A stretch of DNA of 9,170 nucleotides from an uncultured Bacillota bacterium. GTDB taxonomy: Bacteria > Bacillota_I > Bacilli_A > RFN20 > CAG-826. A program made the translations under genes and the position numbers. Every line of letters begins with the position of its first letter. The first letter of the stretch is position 1. Positions 1 to 6,339 of this stretch are shown here, one piece after another. The stretch is from positions 1 through 9,170 of the forward strand of contig CAMORJ010000059.1 of the NCBI GenBank assembly GCA_946623775.1. Reading direction: 5' to 3'. Below the pieces are notes generated by a model. The model was not told the DNA's origin, did not search any database, and saw only the letters and a program-made list of their open reading frames with translations.

Positions 1-123
1 CTCGCCTTCCTCAGGCTCGGGCTCTTCTTCGGGCTCGGGCTCTTCTTCGGGCTCGGGCTCAGGTTCGGGTTCCGGTTCGGGTTCGGGTTCGGGCTTCGGC
101 TCGGGTTTGGGTTCGGGCTTCGG
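1..123 (-). repeat. Low-complexity hexamer/18-mer repeat coding Pro-Glu and Pro-Lys dipeptides
   Basis: On the plus strand the region is built from units such as CGGGCT, CGGGTT and TCGGGC. Near the edge there is an 18-base tandem unit made of two such hexamers plus CTTCTT (about 14-30, 31-48 and the start of a third). All units are multiples of three, so length changes keep the frame. It encodes residues 249-289 of the left-edge membrane protein, shifting from a Lys-Pro-Glu-Pro mixture to pure Glu-Pro and then Glu-Glu-Glu-Pro units. Such arrays can expand or contract by slippage; variation here is not demonstrated. Confidence 0.85.
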
Positions 124-867
124 CTCTTCTTCCTCTTCCTCAACGACTTCGTAATGGGAGAGCTCTTCGCGGACGATTTCGCGGACAGCATCCTCGTCCA
201 TGCCTTGTTCTTGAGGCTTTTCTTCCGGTTTGTTGTTTGCGAGTTCGTCGCGGACGATTTCGCGGACTTCCTCTTCGGTGAGGCCGTCTTTCTCTTCCGG
301 TTCCTTGTTCTCATGCTGGATGGCATCGGAGATGTTGGCAATGAGGTTCAGGACAGGTGCGGATGCGAATAGGATGAATCCGACGGCGGCGAGGACGAAT
401 ACGACCATGTATTCGAAGTAGGCGCTTCTCCAGATCCAGCCTTTGACGGTCGGGATGAGAAGGATGGAGGCGACATAGCCTAGCCACCAGCCACTGATGA
501 GGACGCCGCAGAGGGACGGGCCGACTTTCTTCAAGGATTTGCCCTTGATGGCGAAGATGAGCGCGATGACGGAAAGCAAGCTGAGGACATAGAGGAAGGT
601 GACGATGATCAAAGACCACACATCTTCATTGCCCCAATGCATTTGTCCGGTTCCGGACCAGCCTGGGTCAGCGGCAAACATGTTCCAGAACCAGAATGTT
701 CCGGCGATTGTGCCCCAGTGATTGCCGTTTCCTGGAACAACGGTATCCCAAGGTGCCATGCCCGCGAGGGTCACGATGTTGAGCCACAAAATGGAAAGAA
801 CCCAGACAATTAAGCCGGCAAGAAATAGCTTCGTGGCCAAAGATTTCTTAGGTTTTGGATTGGACAT
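1..867 (-). CDS. Four-helix membrane protein with Pro-Glu repeat tail (partial, C-terminus beyond left edge)
   Basis: I do not recognise a family. The frame is open from the ATG at 867 to the edge, giving 289 residues with no stop. The start follows a perfect AGGAGG (879-884) 11 bases upstream. Hydrophobic segments lie at about residues 12-35, 84-107, 115-138 and 150-175. Lysines before helix 1 and in the loop at 108-116 suggest that both termini face the cytoplasm, with a Trp/Gly-rich external loop at 36-83. After helix 4 comes a highly charged tail with two copies of a VREIVR[D/E]EL motif (201-209 and 228-236), likely short amphipathic helices. A Glu run (243-248) and alternating Lys-Pro/Glu-Pro residues (249-289) follow and continue out of the window. 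The role is unknown; an envelope protein with a cytoplasmic interaction tail is my inference. It has its own promoter and is not an operon partner of ruvX, 180 bases away. Existence of the gene is secure, function is not. Confidence 0.9.
   Translation of the reverse strand, partial: MSNPKPKKSLATKLFLAGLIVWVLSILWLNIVTLAGMAPWDTVVPGNGNHWGTIAGTFWFWNMFAADPGWSGTGQMHWGNEDVWSLIIVTFLYVLSLLSVIALIFAIKGKSLKKVGPSLCGVLISGWWLGYVASILLIPTVKGWIWRSAYFEYMVVFVLAAVGFILFASAPVLNLIANISDAIQHENKEPEEKDGLTEEEVREIVRDELANNKPEEKPQEQGMDEDAVREIVREELSHYEVVEEEEEEPKPEPKPEPKPEPEPEPEPEPEPEPEEEPEPEEEPEPEEGE
167..267 (-). repeat. Pair of 20-base direct repeats coding the duplicated VREIVR motif
   Basis: The same 20 bases occur at 167-186 and 248-267, exactly 81 bases (27 codons) apart and in the same reading frame of the left-edge membrane protein. 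They encode the core VREIVR, flanked by acidic residues and followed by [D/E]EL. The near-perfect base identity suggests a recent internal duplication or strong constraint on the motif. Confidence 0.8.
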
Positions 868-878
868 TAAAAGTTGTT

Positions 879-927
879 CCTCCTAATTCATTAAACAATT
901 TTATACGCGCGGAAAAACGATTTGCAA
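879..927 (-). promoter_or_regulatory. Promoter and ribosome binding site of the left-edge membrane protein
   Basis: Read on the minus strand, TTGCAA (922-927) is a -35-like element, a 16-base spacer follows, then TATAAA (900-905) as -10. Upstream, about 928-970 is very AT-rich and could act as an UP-like element. Downstream lies AGGAGG (879-884). The rest of the 180-base gap (971-1047) holds no gene I can see and no convincing terminator for ruvX. Confidence 0.6.
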
Positions 928-1047
928 TTATTTATTTACTAAATTTAAATACACGGGTCGATTATTTTTTAAAAACAGGCGATATGTGTTTGATTTTTGA
1001 GTGATGAGGTCTTGCCCAAAAACGCAACAGGCATCGACTCTTTTTTC

Positions 1048-1476
1048 TTAAAGCTGGCCCAAAAATTCAAGATAACGCGACAAAATTACCGCGGCAGCAG
1101 CAGAATCAATACACGTCCTCGCCTTTTTAACGTTCTTGCCTGCTTCGCGCAATAACGTGGTGGCCTCTACGGTGGTATTCCTCTCGTCTTGGAAAACGAG
1201 CTCGATGTTTGGGAATTCCTCCTGAAGCTTAGAAGCGAATTTCCTGACGATGGGGGTCATCTCGCAATCGTCGCCGGAAGGGAATAAAGGCAAACCGAGG
1301 ACAAAGGTCTCGATTTTCTCCACCATCAGCAATTCTTTCAGATGGGAAATCGCGTTTTCGTAATGCCCGGCGGGAAAGCGAACCTCTTTCAACGGGGTGA
1401 TGAATTCGCCGCTTCTGGAAATGGCTATTCCAAGCGACCCCTTGCCTAAATCCAAACCGAGCAAATACTTTTTCAT
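1048..1476 (-). CDS. ruvX: RuvX/YqgF family putative Holliday junction resolvase / pre-16S rRNA nuclease
   Basis: This 142-residue protein has the normal length and order of motifs of the RNase H-fold YqgF family. It opens with a beta strand ending in LGLDLG (Asp9), followed by GSLGIAIS. The LGLP motif is at 60-63, QDERNTT at 96-102 (Asp97, Glu98) and a C-terminal KKARTCIDSAAAAVILSRYL helix with Asp124. These acidic residues match the expected metal-binding set. Family members process the 5' end of pre-16S rRNA in E. coli and were proposed as Holliday junction resolvases; which activity applies cannot be read from sequence. The protein is cytoplasmic. It stands alone here, without the alaS partner often found in Firmicutes, and is divergent from the dipeptidase. 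There is no clear Shine-Dalgarno sequence before the ATG, and a promoter placed almost against the start suggests a leaderless mRNA. An overlapping start at 1480 is out of frame and not used. Confidence 0.93.
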   Translation of the reverse strand: MKKYLLGLDLGKGSLGIAISRSGEFITPLKEVRFPAGHYENAISHLKELLMVEKIETFVLGLPLFPSGDDCEMTPIVRKFASKLQEEFPNIELVFQDERNTTVEATTLLREAGKNVKKARTCIDSAAAAVILSRYLEFLGQL

Positions 1477-1482
1477 GCAATC

Positions 1483-1511
1483 ATCTTAAAGCCATTAAGC
1501 GTTTTTGCCAA
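1483..1511 (-). promoter_or_regulatory. Predicted promoter of ruvX, positioned for leaderless transcription
   Basis: On the minus strand TTGGCA (1506-1511) and TAAGAT (1483-1488) are separated by exactly 17 bases and match the sigma-A consensus at most positions. Only six bases lie between the -10 element and the A of the ruvX ATG at 1476, so initiation at the normal distance would begin at or next to the start codon. This agrees with the absence of a Shine-Dalgarno sequence. It is a prediction from consensus matching only. Confidence 0.5.
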
Positions 1512-1515
1512 ACGC
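1499..1515. promoter_or_regulatory. Inverted repeat overlapping the ruvX -35 element
   Basis: GCGTTT (1499-1504) and AAACGC (1510-1515) form a perfect six-base inverted repeat around the five bases TTGCC. It overlaps the predicted ruvX -35 and sits in the 97-base divergent gap shared with the dipeptidase, so it could be an operator. It could also be chance. For the dipeptidase I see no clean -35/-10 pair; TAACAT (1545-1550) is the best -10 candidate. Confidence 0.35.
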
Positions 1516-1573
1516 ATACGCGCACATAGTTCTTATTTTTCATGTAACATATACGCGGAAAGAAGGTTCACCT

Positions 1574-3040
1574 ATGTCCTGCACCACGATCCTTGTCGGA
1601 AAAAGAGCCAGCTACGATGGCTCAACCATCATCGCGAGGAACGACGACTGCCCTTCTGGCGAATTCCACGCCAAGAAAATGGTCGTCGTCCATCCCGAAA
1701 ACCAGCCACGTCCTTATCGTTCTAAGATTTCGCGCATCGAAATCGAGCTCCCCGAGGAGTGCCTCCGCTACACCTGCATGCCTAGCGTCGATGACAAAGA
1801 CGGCATCTGGGGAGCGGCCGGAACCAACTCCGAAAACGTCTCGATGACCGCGACGGAAACGATCACCACCAACGAGCGCGTTTTGGCGGCAGACCCGCTT
1901 TGCTTCAGAAAAGACGAGTTCGGCAATCTGAAGCCCGACGGGATCGGCGAAGAGGATCTCCTCGTGCTCATCCTTCCCTACATCCATTCCGCAAGGGAAG
2001 GCGTGTTGAGGCTTGCCGAATTGCTGGAAACCTATGGCACGTATGAATCCAATGGCATCGCCTTTGCCGACGAAAAGGAAATCTGGTGGGTCGAAACCAT
2101 CGGAGGCCACCACTACATCGCAAGGCGCGTCCCAGACGATCGCTATGTCATCATGCCCAACCAATTCGGCATGGACAAATTCGATTTCGAGGACGCCTAT
2201 GGCCAAAAGAGGGAGAACATGTGCTCTTCCGACCTCCGCTTCTTCCTCGAAGAGAACCACCTCGATTTGACCATCGATGGCGAGTTCAATCCCCGTTTGG
2301 CCTTCGGCAGCCACAGCGATGCGGATCATGTCTACAACACTCCACGCGCATGGTTCATGGCGCGTTACCTCAACCCAATCGGCTATAACTGGGAAGGGCC
2401 CAACGCCAACTTCACCCCGCTTTCCGATGACATCCCCTGGAGCTTGGTCCCCGAAAGGAAAATCACCATCGAGGACATCAAATACCTCTTGTCCTCCCAT
2501 TATCAGGGCACCCCATATGACCCATATGGCAAATTCGGCGATCCCAGCATGCGCGGCGCCTATCGCCCCATCGGCATCTCAAGAACAAGTTTCTTATCCA
2601 TCCACCAAACCAGGTCATACGTGGCTAAGGAATGCGCCGTCATCGAATGGGTCGCATTCGGCTCCAACGCGTTCAACGCCATCATCCCGCTTTACGCAAA
2701 CGTCGAGGACATCCCCGACTATTTGTCCAAGACCCCAAAGATCCCAAGCACGGAATACTGGTATTGGGCAAACCGCGTCATCGGCGCTTTGGCGGATGCA
2801 CATTTCGGAAGCTGCGAACACCTGATCGAAAGATACCGCCAATCCCTGCAATCGAAAGCCATGGCCCTCATCCGCCAAAACGATGATGTCTTTGGCAAAT
2901 ACATGGAATCGAACATCCTTGAGGAAGCCAACAAAGATATCGTTGCCCTAGCCAAAAAGGAAACGGATGACCTATTGGACAAAGTCCTCTATGCGGCGAG
3001 CTGCCACATGAAAAACGGCTATAACCGTTCCGATAATTAA
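1574..3040 (+). CDS. C69 family dipeptidase (PepD-like Ntn hydrolase)
   Basis: This 488-residue protein is a cysteine peptidase of family C69, which cleaves dipeptides of broad specificity in the cytoplasm to finish peptide breakdown. It begins MSCTTILVGKRASYDGSTII, the hallmark N-terminus in which the Cys becomes the N-terminal nucleophile after processing; the RNDD at about 22-25 is also typical. Other family-like segments are AAGTNSENVSMTATET (about 80-95) and SNGIAFADEKEIWWVET (about 159-175). Length fits PepD enzymes of about 470-490 residues. The reading frame stays open 23 codons further upstream (from 1505), but I chose 1574 because it puts the Cys next to the N-terminus and has AGAAGG (1561-1566) seven bases upstream. 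There is no signal peptide. The nucleophile is residue 3, so both Met and Ser must be removed. The gene ends at a strong hairpin and is monocistronic. Confidence 0.95.
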   Translation: MSCTTILVGKRASYDGSTIIARNDDCPSGEFHAKKMVVVHPENQPRPYRSKISRIEIELPEECLRYTCMPSVDDKDGIWGAAGTNSENVSMTATETITTNERVLAADPLCFRKDEFGNLKPDGIGEEDLLVLILPYIHSAREGVLRLAELLETYGTYESNGIAFADEKEIWWVETIGGHHYIARRVPDDRYVIMPNQFGMDKFDFEDAYGQKRENMCSSDLRFFLEENHLDLTIDGEFNPRLAFGSHSDADHVYNTPRAWFMARYLNPIGYNWEGPNANFTPLSDDIPWSLVPERKITIEDIKYLLSSHYQGTPYDPYGKFGDPSMRGAYRPIGISRTSFLSIHQTRSYVAKECAVIEWVAFGSNAFNAIIPLYANVEDIPDYLSKTPKIPSTEYWYWANRVIGALADAHFGSCEHLIERYRQSLQSKAMALIRQNDDVFGKYMESNILEEANKDIVALAKKETDDLLDKVLYAASCHMKNGYNRSDN

Positions 3041-3043
3041 TCT

Positions 3044-3089
3044 GGAAAACAAGAAAGCGCGGACCATGCGATCCGCGCTTTCCTTTTCC
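3044..3089. terminator. Bidirectional intrinsic terminator between convergent genes
   Basis: A perfect 11-base-pair stem, GAAAGCGCGGA (3053-3063) with its complement at 3072-3082, encloses an eight-base loop. An outer GGAAAA (3044-3049)/TTTTCC (3084-3089) pairing extends it across a small bulge. Reading plus, the stem is followed by CTTTTCC; reading minus, it is followed by TTGTTTTCC. It lies between the dipeptidase stop (3040) and the lipoprotein stop (3110), so it most likely terminates both convergent transcripts. Confidence 0.85.
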
Positions 3090-3109
3090 AAAGGATGTTT
3101 TCAGATTAA

Positions 3110-5203
3110 TTACGCTTTCGCGGCGGTGAAGCCATTGCCGTAGCTCGACCAGATATAGATTCCGGAATAGGAGCCGGTGCTGTTGACGGTGACGACCGAA
3201 ATAGAGGAATTGGCAATGGTATAAGTGCCTGCGCCATAGGTGCCGGAGATGGTCTGCTTGACGACTCCGCTGCCAGCGGTCGGGGAGGCCTCTGGAGAGC
3301 CAAAACAGATAAGCAGTCCGCTATTTACCTTCGCAGTGCCATCGCAATCTAGGCCCGTGGACATTCCGCCGCCCCCTGGGCCGCCGCGCGTAACGACGGT
3401 TCCTCCGCTCAGCGTGAAGTTGCCGTTGGTGTCAATGCCATCGGTATCGCCTTGGCCGATTGTGACGTCGAGCAAGCCGCCGGAGATGGTGATCTGCGGG
3501 GTCTGGTTTATCTTCTTGGATGCATTCACGCCATCGTCGGTCGCATAGACCTTGGTGCTGCCGCCTTCGATGGTGATGAAGTTGGCTTCAAGGCCTTCAT
3601 ATGCTTTCGTGATGTTGATGCTGCCGCCGGAGATCAAGATGGTGTTGTCCGCATGAAGCGCGTCATCGGCCGCTTCCAAGGTGATGCTGCCGCCTGAGAT
3701 TTTGACGTTCCCTAGTCCGGTCTCGCCATTATCGAAGGCATCGCCATAGTTTGCGTGGATGGCGTCATCGTAAGACTTGATGTAGCTGGTTCCGCCGGAA
3801 ATCAGGATTTCGTTCGCGGCTTTGAAGCCTTTCGCGGATTCCGTCGACTTATCGGTGTTGCCTTGGCTTTGGCCGCCTGGGCCGAATCCTCCGCCGCCCT
3901 GCTGGGTTTCGTAGTTGGTCCATTGTCCTAGGGCGATGGAGCCATTGGAGATGGAGGAGATGCGGATGGTGTCGTAATTCGAATTGATGTTCTGGCCGCT
4001 TGATACCGCATCATAAGCGCTTTCCGAAATGGATTGGCTGCTGGTGAAGCGGTAGATCTTGAACGAGGGGAACGATGTGACACGGTTCACCGAATAATAG
4101 TGATACGTGGTCCGCGATCCGCCTCTCATGCCTCCGCCGCCAGATTGCTTAGACCCGACATAGTCGGCTTCGGTGATGGCGTGGTTGTCGCCATCGTAGA
4201 AGCAAACGCCGTATTTGTATGAGGTGCTGTAGAGGCTGGATGGGATGGCGACATACATCTTGGTCGTGGATGTGGTCGTCGAGCTCGTCACGTAATCGCT
4301 TGCGTATTTATTCGTATATGCATTGATGACGGGGCTTGTGCCTTCGGTTTCGTCATCGGCGATCACGAGGTTATAGGCCGCATCGAAGGCGTCATAGGCG
4401 GAGTAGACATTGACGTTTCCGCCCGTGATGGTGATGTTGCCCCTTTGATTGCCTTTGGAAGACACATCGGTGTTATCGGTCTTGAAGCCGTTCCCGTCGC
4501 TGGAGATGGCTATGATCTCTCCGGAAAGGACTTCAATGGAGTCTTTCCCTTTGAAGGCATTGTTGGGGGCGGATACGGTCAGGGTCTGACTCTTGATGGA
4601 TAAATCATCCGAGGTATGGACCCCGTTGTTATAAGAGCCGGATACGGTCAATTTGCCTTTGCCGGTCAATTTCAAATCGATGTCGGAGGACAATGCGCCT
4701 TCGCCCTGCTCCTCGGAATCCACGGTTTTCAAAGCCCTGGTATCGACGATGTAATTCTCGGTGTCTTTGACGGCTTTGACTTCCAGCTTATCGCCGGAGA
4801 GCGCCAAAACCGGGGAGTTATCTCCATAGACGATGGTGACGCCGTTCAGATCCAATTCGACTTTGTCGCTGTCTGCGGCCTGAACCAGAATCTGTCCCTG
4901 CAAGGCGCCCTGAAGCACATATACGCCTGCGCCGGTGATGGTGTAGACGTTATCGCTTTGCGTCCATGCGGCGGTCGCATCATTGGACGAAATGGAGAAA
5001 GTGGAGTTATCGATGCTGGTGGACAGGATGCTGCTTATGGATTCATCGATGGACGGGATCGATACCGAGTTGCTGCTCTCCCCCGTGCCTGTAGAAAATC
5101 CAATCGCAGACGGATTCCCGGAGTTCGAGGAAAGCGAGCAGCCTGCAAGAAGCAATGCAGACGCCAAGGTTAGCAGAATGTGATTAGAGGCTTTGTTTTT
5201 CAT
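3110..5203 (-). CDS. Carbohydrate-binding beta-helix lipoprotein, Cthe_2159-like
   Basis: This 697-residue predicted surface lipoprotein resembles the Cthe_2159 family (annotated as carbohydrate-binding domain-containing protein); the Clostridium thermocellum member binds cellulose and pectic polygalacturonate and folds as a calcium-loaded parallel beta-helix. Residues 1-21 form a lipoprotein signal peptide with the lipobox LAGC (Cys22), followed by a Ser/Asn-rich linker to about 75. A first repeat block at about 85-285 carries rungs such as NGVHTSDDLSI, GNGFKTDNTD and ITITGGNVNVYSAYDAFDAA. A second at about 460-625 has EILISGG, YDDAIHAN, ADDALHADNTILISGGSINI, YEGLEANFITIEGG and DDGVNAS. The periodic Asp pairs suit calcium sites. 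Between them, 286-460 is a Tyr/Ser-rich insertion bounded by Gly-rich loops (355-362, 436-444); another lies at 607-613. The reading frame stays open 30 codons further upstream, but 5203 is preferred for its signal peptide and AGGCAGG (5212-5218). No catalytic domain is evident. It follows the esterase gene by 127 bases. Confidence 0.88.
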   Translation of the reverse strand: MKNKASNHILLTLASALLLAGCSLSSNSGNPSAIGFSTGTGESSNSVSIPSIDESISSILSTSIDNSTFSISSNDATAAWTQSDNVYTITGAGVYVLQGALQGQILVQAADSDKVELDLNGVTIVYGDNSPVLALSGDKLEVKAVKDTENYIVDTRALKTVDSEEQGEGALSSDIDLKLTGKGKLTVSGSYNNGVHTSDDLSIKSQTLTVSAPNNAFKGKDSIEVLSGEIIAISSDGNGFKTDNTDVSSKGNQRGNITITGGNVNVYSAYDAFDAAYNLVIADDETEGTSPVINAYTNKYASDYVTSSTTTSTTKMYVAIPSSLYSTSYKYGVCFYDGDNHAITEADYVGSKQSGGGGMRGGSRTTYHYYSVNRVTSFPSFKIYRFTSSQSISESAYDAVSSGQNINSNYDTIRISSISNGSIALGQWTNYETQQGGGGFGPGGQSQGNTDKSTESAKGFKAANEILISGGTSYIKSYDDAIHANYGDAFDNGETGLGNVKISGGSITLEAADDALHADNTILISGGSINITKAYEGLEANFITIEGGSTKVYATDDGVNASKKINQTPQITISGGLLDVTIGQGDTDGIDTNGNFTLSGGTVVTRGGPGGGGMSTGLDCDGTAKVNSGLLICFGSPEASPTAGSGVVKQTISGTYGAGTYTIANSSISVVTVNSTGSYSGIYIWSSYGNGFTAAKA

Positions 5204-5227
5204 AACGGTTACCTGCCTTTCGGTGCC

Positions 5228-5267
5228 ATTGTACCACCGATTTTTCGATTTTAAGTTGAATTTAACT
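5228..5267 (-). promoter_or_regulatory. Promoter and operator-like palindrome of the lipoprotein gene
   Basis: On the minus strand TACAAT (5228-5233) is a near-consensus -10, 24 bases before the ATG at 5203. The -35 is unclear; TTAAAA (5249-5254) gives a short 15-base spacer. A 14-base palindrome with one mismatched pair (5254-5267) overlaps or abuts the -35 and could bind a dimeric regulator. Further upstream, TTTTCG/CGAAAA (5273-5288) forms a six-pair hairpin with a four-base loop; without a following T-run it is a poor terminator for the esterase. The whole 127-base gap is AT-rich. Confidence 0.45.
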
Positions 5268-5330
5268 ACGAGTTTTCGAAACCGAAAATGCAAATAAATA
5301 TCCAGAACGTTATTAAGATATTAGTATTTA

Positions 5331-6215
5331 TTACTTTGACTTTTTAAGCCAAAATGCGAGCGCATTATAGGAATAAATCGACCATGCTTCTTCGTGATGA
5401 GGCTGCTCGGCATCGAACAAAAATCCCATTTTGTCCTCGCCAAAACCCAATTCCAAAAGCCGATTATGCATATATTTGACGTCTTTAACGAAGGTCTTTT
5501 CAAAGTCCACTCCGCCGACATAAAGGAAGATCTTGCGCTGCTTTTCTGGGCTGATTCCCCAATCGGAGAGGATCTTTTCGAGCATCTTATGCGAGTAGAA
5601 AAAGAAGGGTGGGGAGAACGCTAAAGAGAACCCAAAGACGTCGGGTCGGGACAAAAACGCGTACCATGCCATGATACCGCCCATCGAAGAACCGCCGATC
5701 GCGGTGGCCTCTATGCATGGGTCGGTGGAGAACAAGGAATCGATAAGAGGCTTCAGTTCGTCGGCGATGTAGTTGATGAATCGGTCTCCGATCGGGTGGT
5801 TCGGCCCCATGCTTTTTTCGATTCGCTCCAATACGCGATAAGGCGGATTGAGCTCATTGGTCCTTTGCCTTGGGGGCTTTGGGCAGTCGATGCCGACCAA
5901 AATTGGCTCTTCATACCCTTCTTCGTGAAGCTTATGGATGACGCGGTCCAAATGCCAATCCCCATAGGCGGACAGTTTTCCGTCAACGAGATTCTGCCCA
6001 TCCGACATATACATGACCGGGTGTTTGCTTTTGCCTTCGAAATCGTAGCTAGGCGGCAGCCAGACGCGGATGTGCCTATCGTCTTTGGCAAACGGCAATT
6101 TGAAAACGGCATCGTAATAGAAGCCATATTCCATGGTCGTGTTGCGGGTCTTCCTAAGATGGAACGGCCCGATGATGGTTGGGATGGGAGTCTTCTTTTT
6201 CGGCATGCTCATCAT
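5331..6215 (-). CDS. Alpha/beta hydrolase, putative esterase (esterase D / PF00756-like)
   Basis: This 294-residue protein has the pattern of the putative esterase family that includes esterase D, feruloyl esterases and siderophore esterases. Conserved features are IRVWLPPSYD (49-58), PVMYMSDGQNLVD (66-78, matching the family's YMxDGQN signature), the nucleophile elbow GGSSMGG (174-180) with Ser177, GGVDFEK (234-240) with a probable catalytic Asp237, and QPHHEEAW (271-278) supplying the catalytic His273 or His274. There is no signal peptide, so it probably acts in the cytoplasm on an imported or intracellular ester; the substrate is not readable. Start choice is uncertain: ATGs at 6215, 6212 and 6206 are all in frame and none has a good Shine-Dalgarno. 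The N-terminal segment to about residue 45 is not needed for the triad. It precedes the lipoprotein gene on the same strand with no strong terminator between, so some readthrough is possible. Confidence 0.92.
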   Translation of the reverse strand: MMSMPKKKTPIPTIIGPFHLRKTRNTTMEYGFYYDAVFKLPFAKDDRHIRVWLPPSYDFEGKSKHPVMYMSDGQNLVDGKLSAYGDWHLDRVIHKLHEEGYEEPILVGIDCPKPPRQRTNELNPPYRVLERIEKSMGPNHPIGDRFINYIADELKPLIDSLFSTDPCIEATAIGGSSMGGIMAWYAFLSRPDVFGFSLAFSPPFFFYSHKMLEKILSDWGISPEKQRKIFLYVGGVDFEKTFVKDVKYMHNRLLELGFGEDKMGFLFDAEQPHHEEAWSIYSYNALAFWLKKSK

Positions 6216-6245
6216 TATGCCACAAAAACGGAGTTACCCAATCCC

Positions 6246-6278
6246 ACTATATCGGGCATTTGGTTTTTTGAATGCCTG
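6246..6278 (-). promoter_or_regulatory. Possible esterase promoter with upstream inverted repeat
   Basis: On the minus strand TATAGT (6246-6251) is a good -10 about 30 bases before the esterase start. Its -35 would fall in or beside an inverted repeat, CGGGCATT (6253-6260) with AATGCCTG (6271-6278): eight pairs including one G-T wobble, separated by ten bases rich in T. The repeat is placed where an operator could control the esterase, and possibly the divergent GH3 gene. The rest of this 124-base gap shows no gene; for the GH3 gene only a weak promoter (ATGACA 6293-6298, TATGGC 6316-6321) can be proposed. Confidence 0.4.
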
Positions 6279-6339
6279 AAAAACGCCCAACAATGACAAA
6301 ACAAAGCGAAATGCTTATGGCCGTAAATAGAATGGCCTC

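Noticed and set aside
1..123. Repeat array as a CRISPR or telomere-like element
   Set aside because: Units are contiguous hexamers without spacers and stay in frame with a protein, so a coding low-complexity repeat explains them.
154..421. Two short plus-strand open frames over the left-edge gene
   Set aside because: The minus-strand frame is continuous for 289 codons with a perfect ribosome binding site, membrane helices and a promoter; the plus frames have none of these.
1011..1047. Terminator downstream of ruvX
   Set aside because: Only a four-pair TTGC/GCAA stem was found and the T-run is not placed after it; the evidence is too weak.
1505..1573. N-terminal extension of the dipeptidase by 23 residues
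   Set aside because: It would bury the nucleophilic Cys and overlaps the promoter region; the ATG at 1574 has a well-spaced ribosome binding site.
1622..2500. Long open frame on the minus strand inside the dipeptidase gene
   Set aside because: It is antisense to a gene with clear family motifs, shows no recognisable domain, and reflects codon bias of the opposite strand.
4616..5173. Plus-strand open frame of 185 codons inside the lipoprotein gene
   Set aside because: It is the shadow of the repeat-rich minus-strand gene, whose signal peptide and repeat motifs are convincing.
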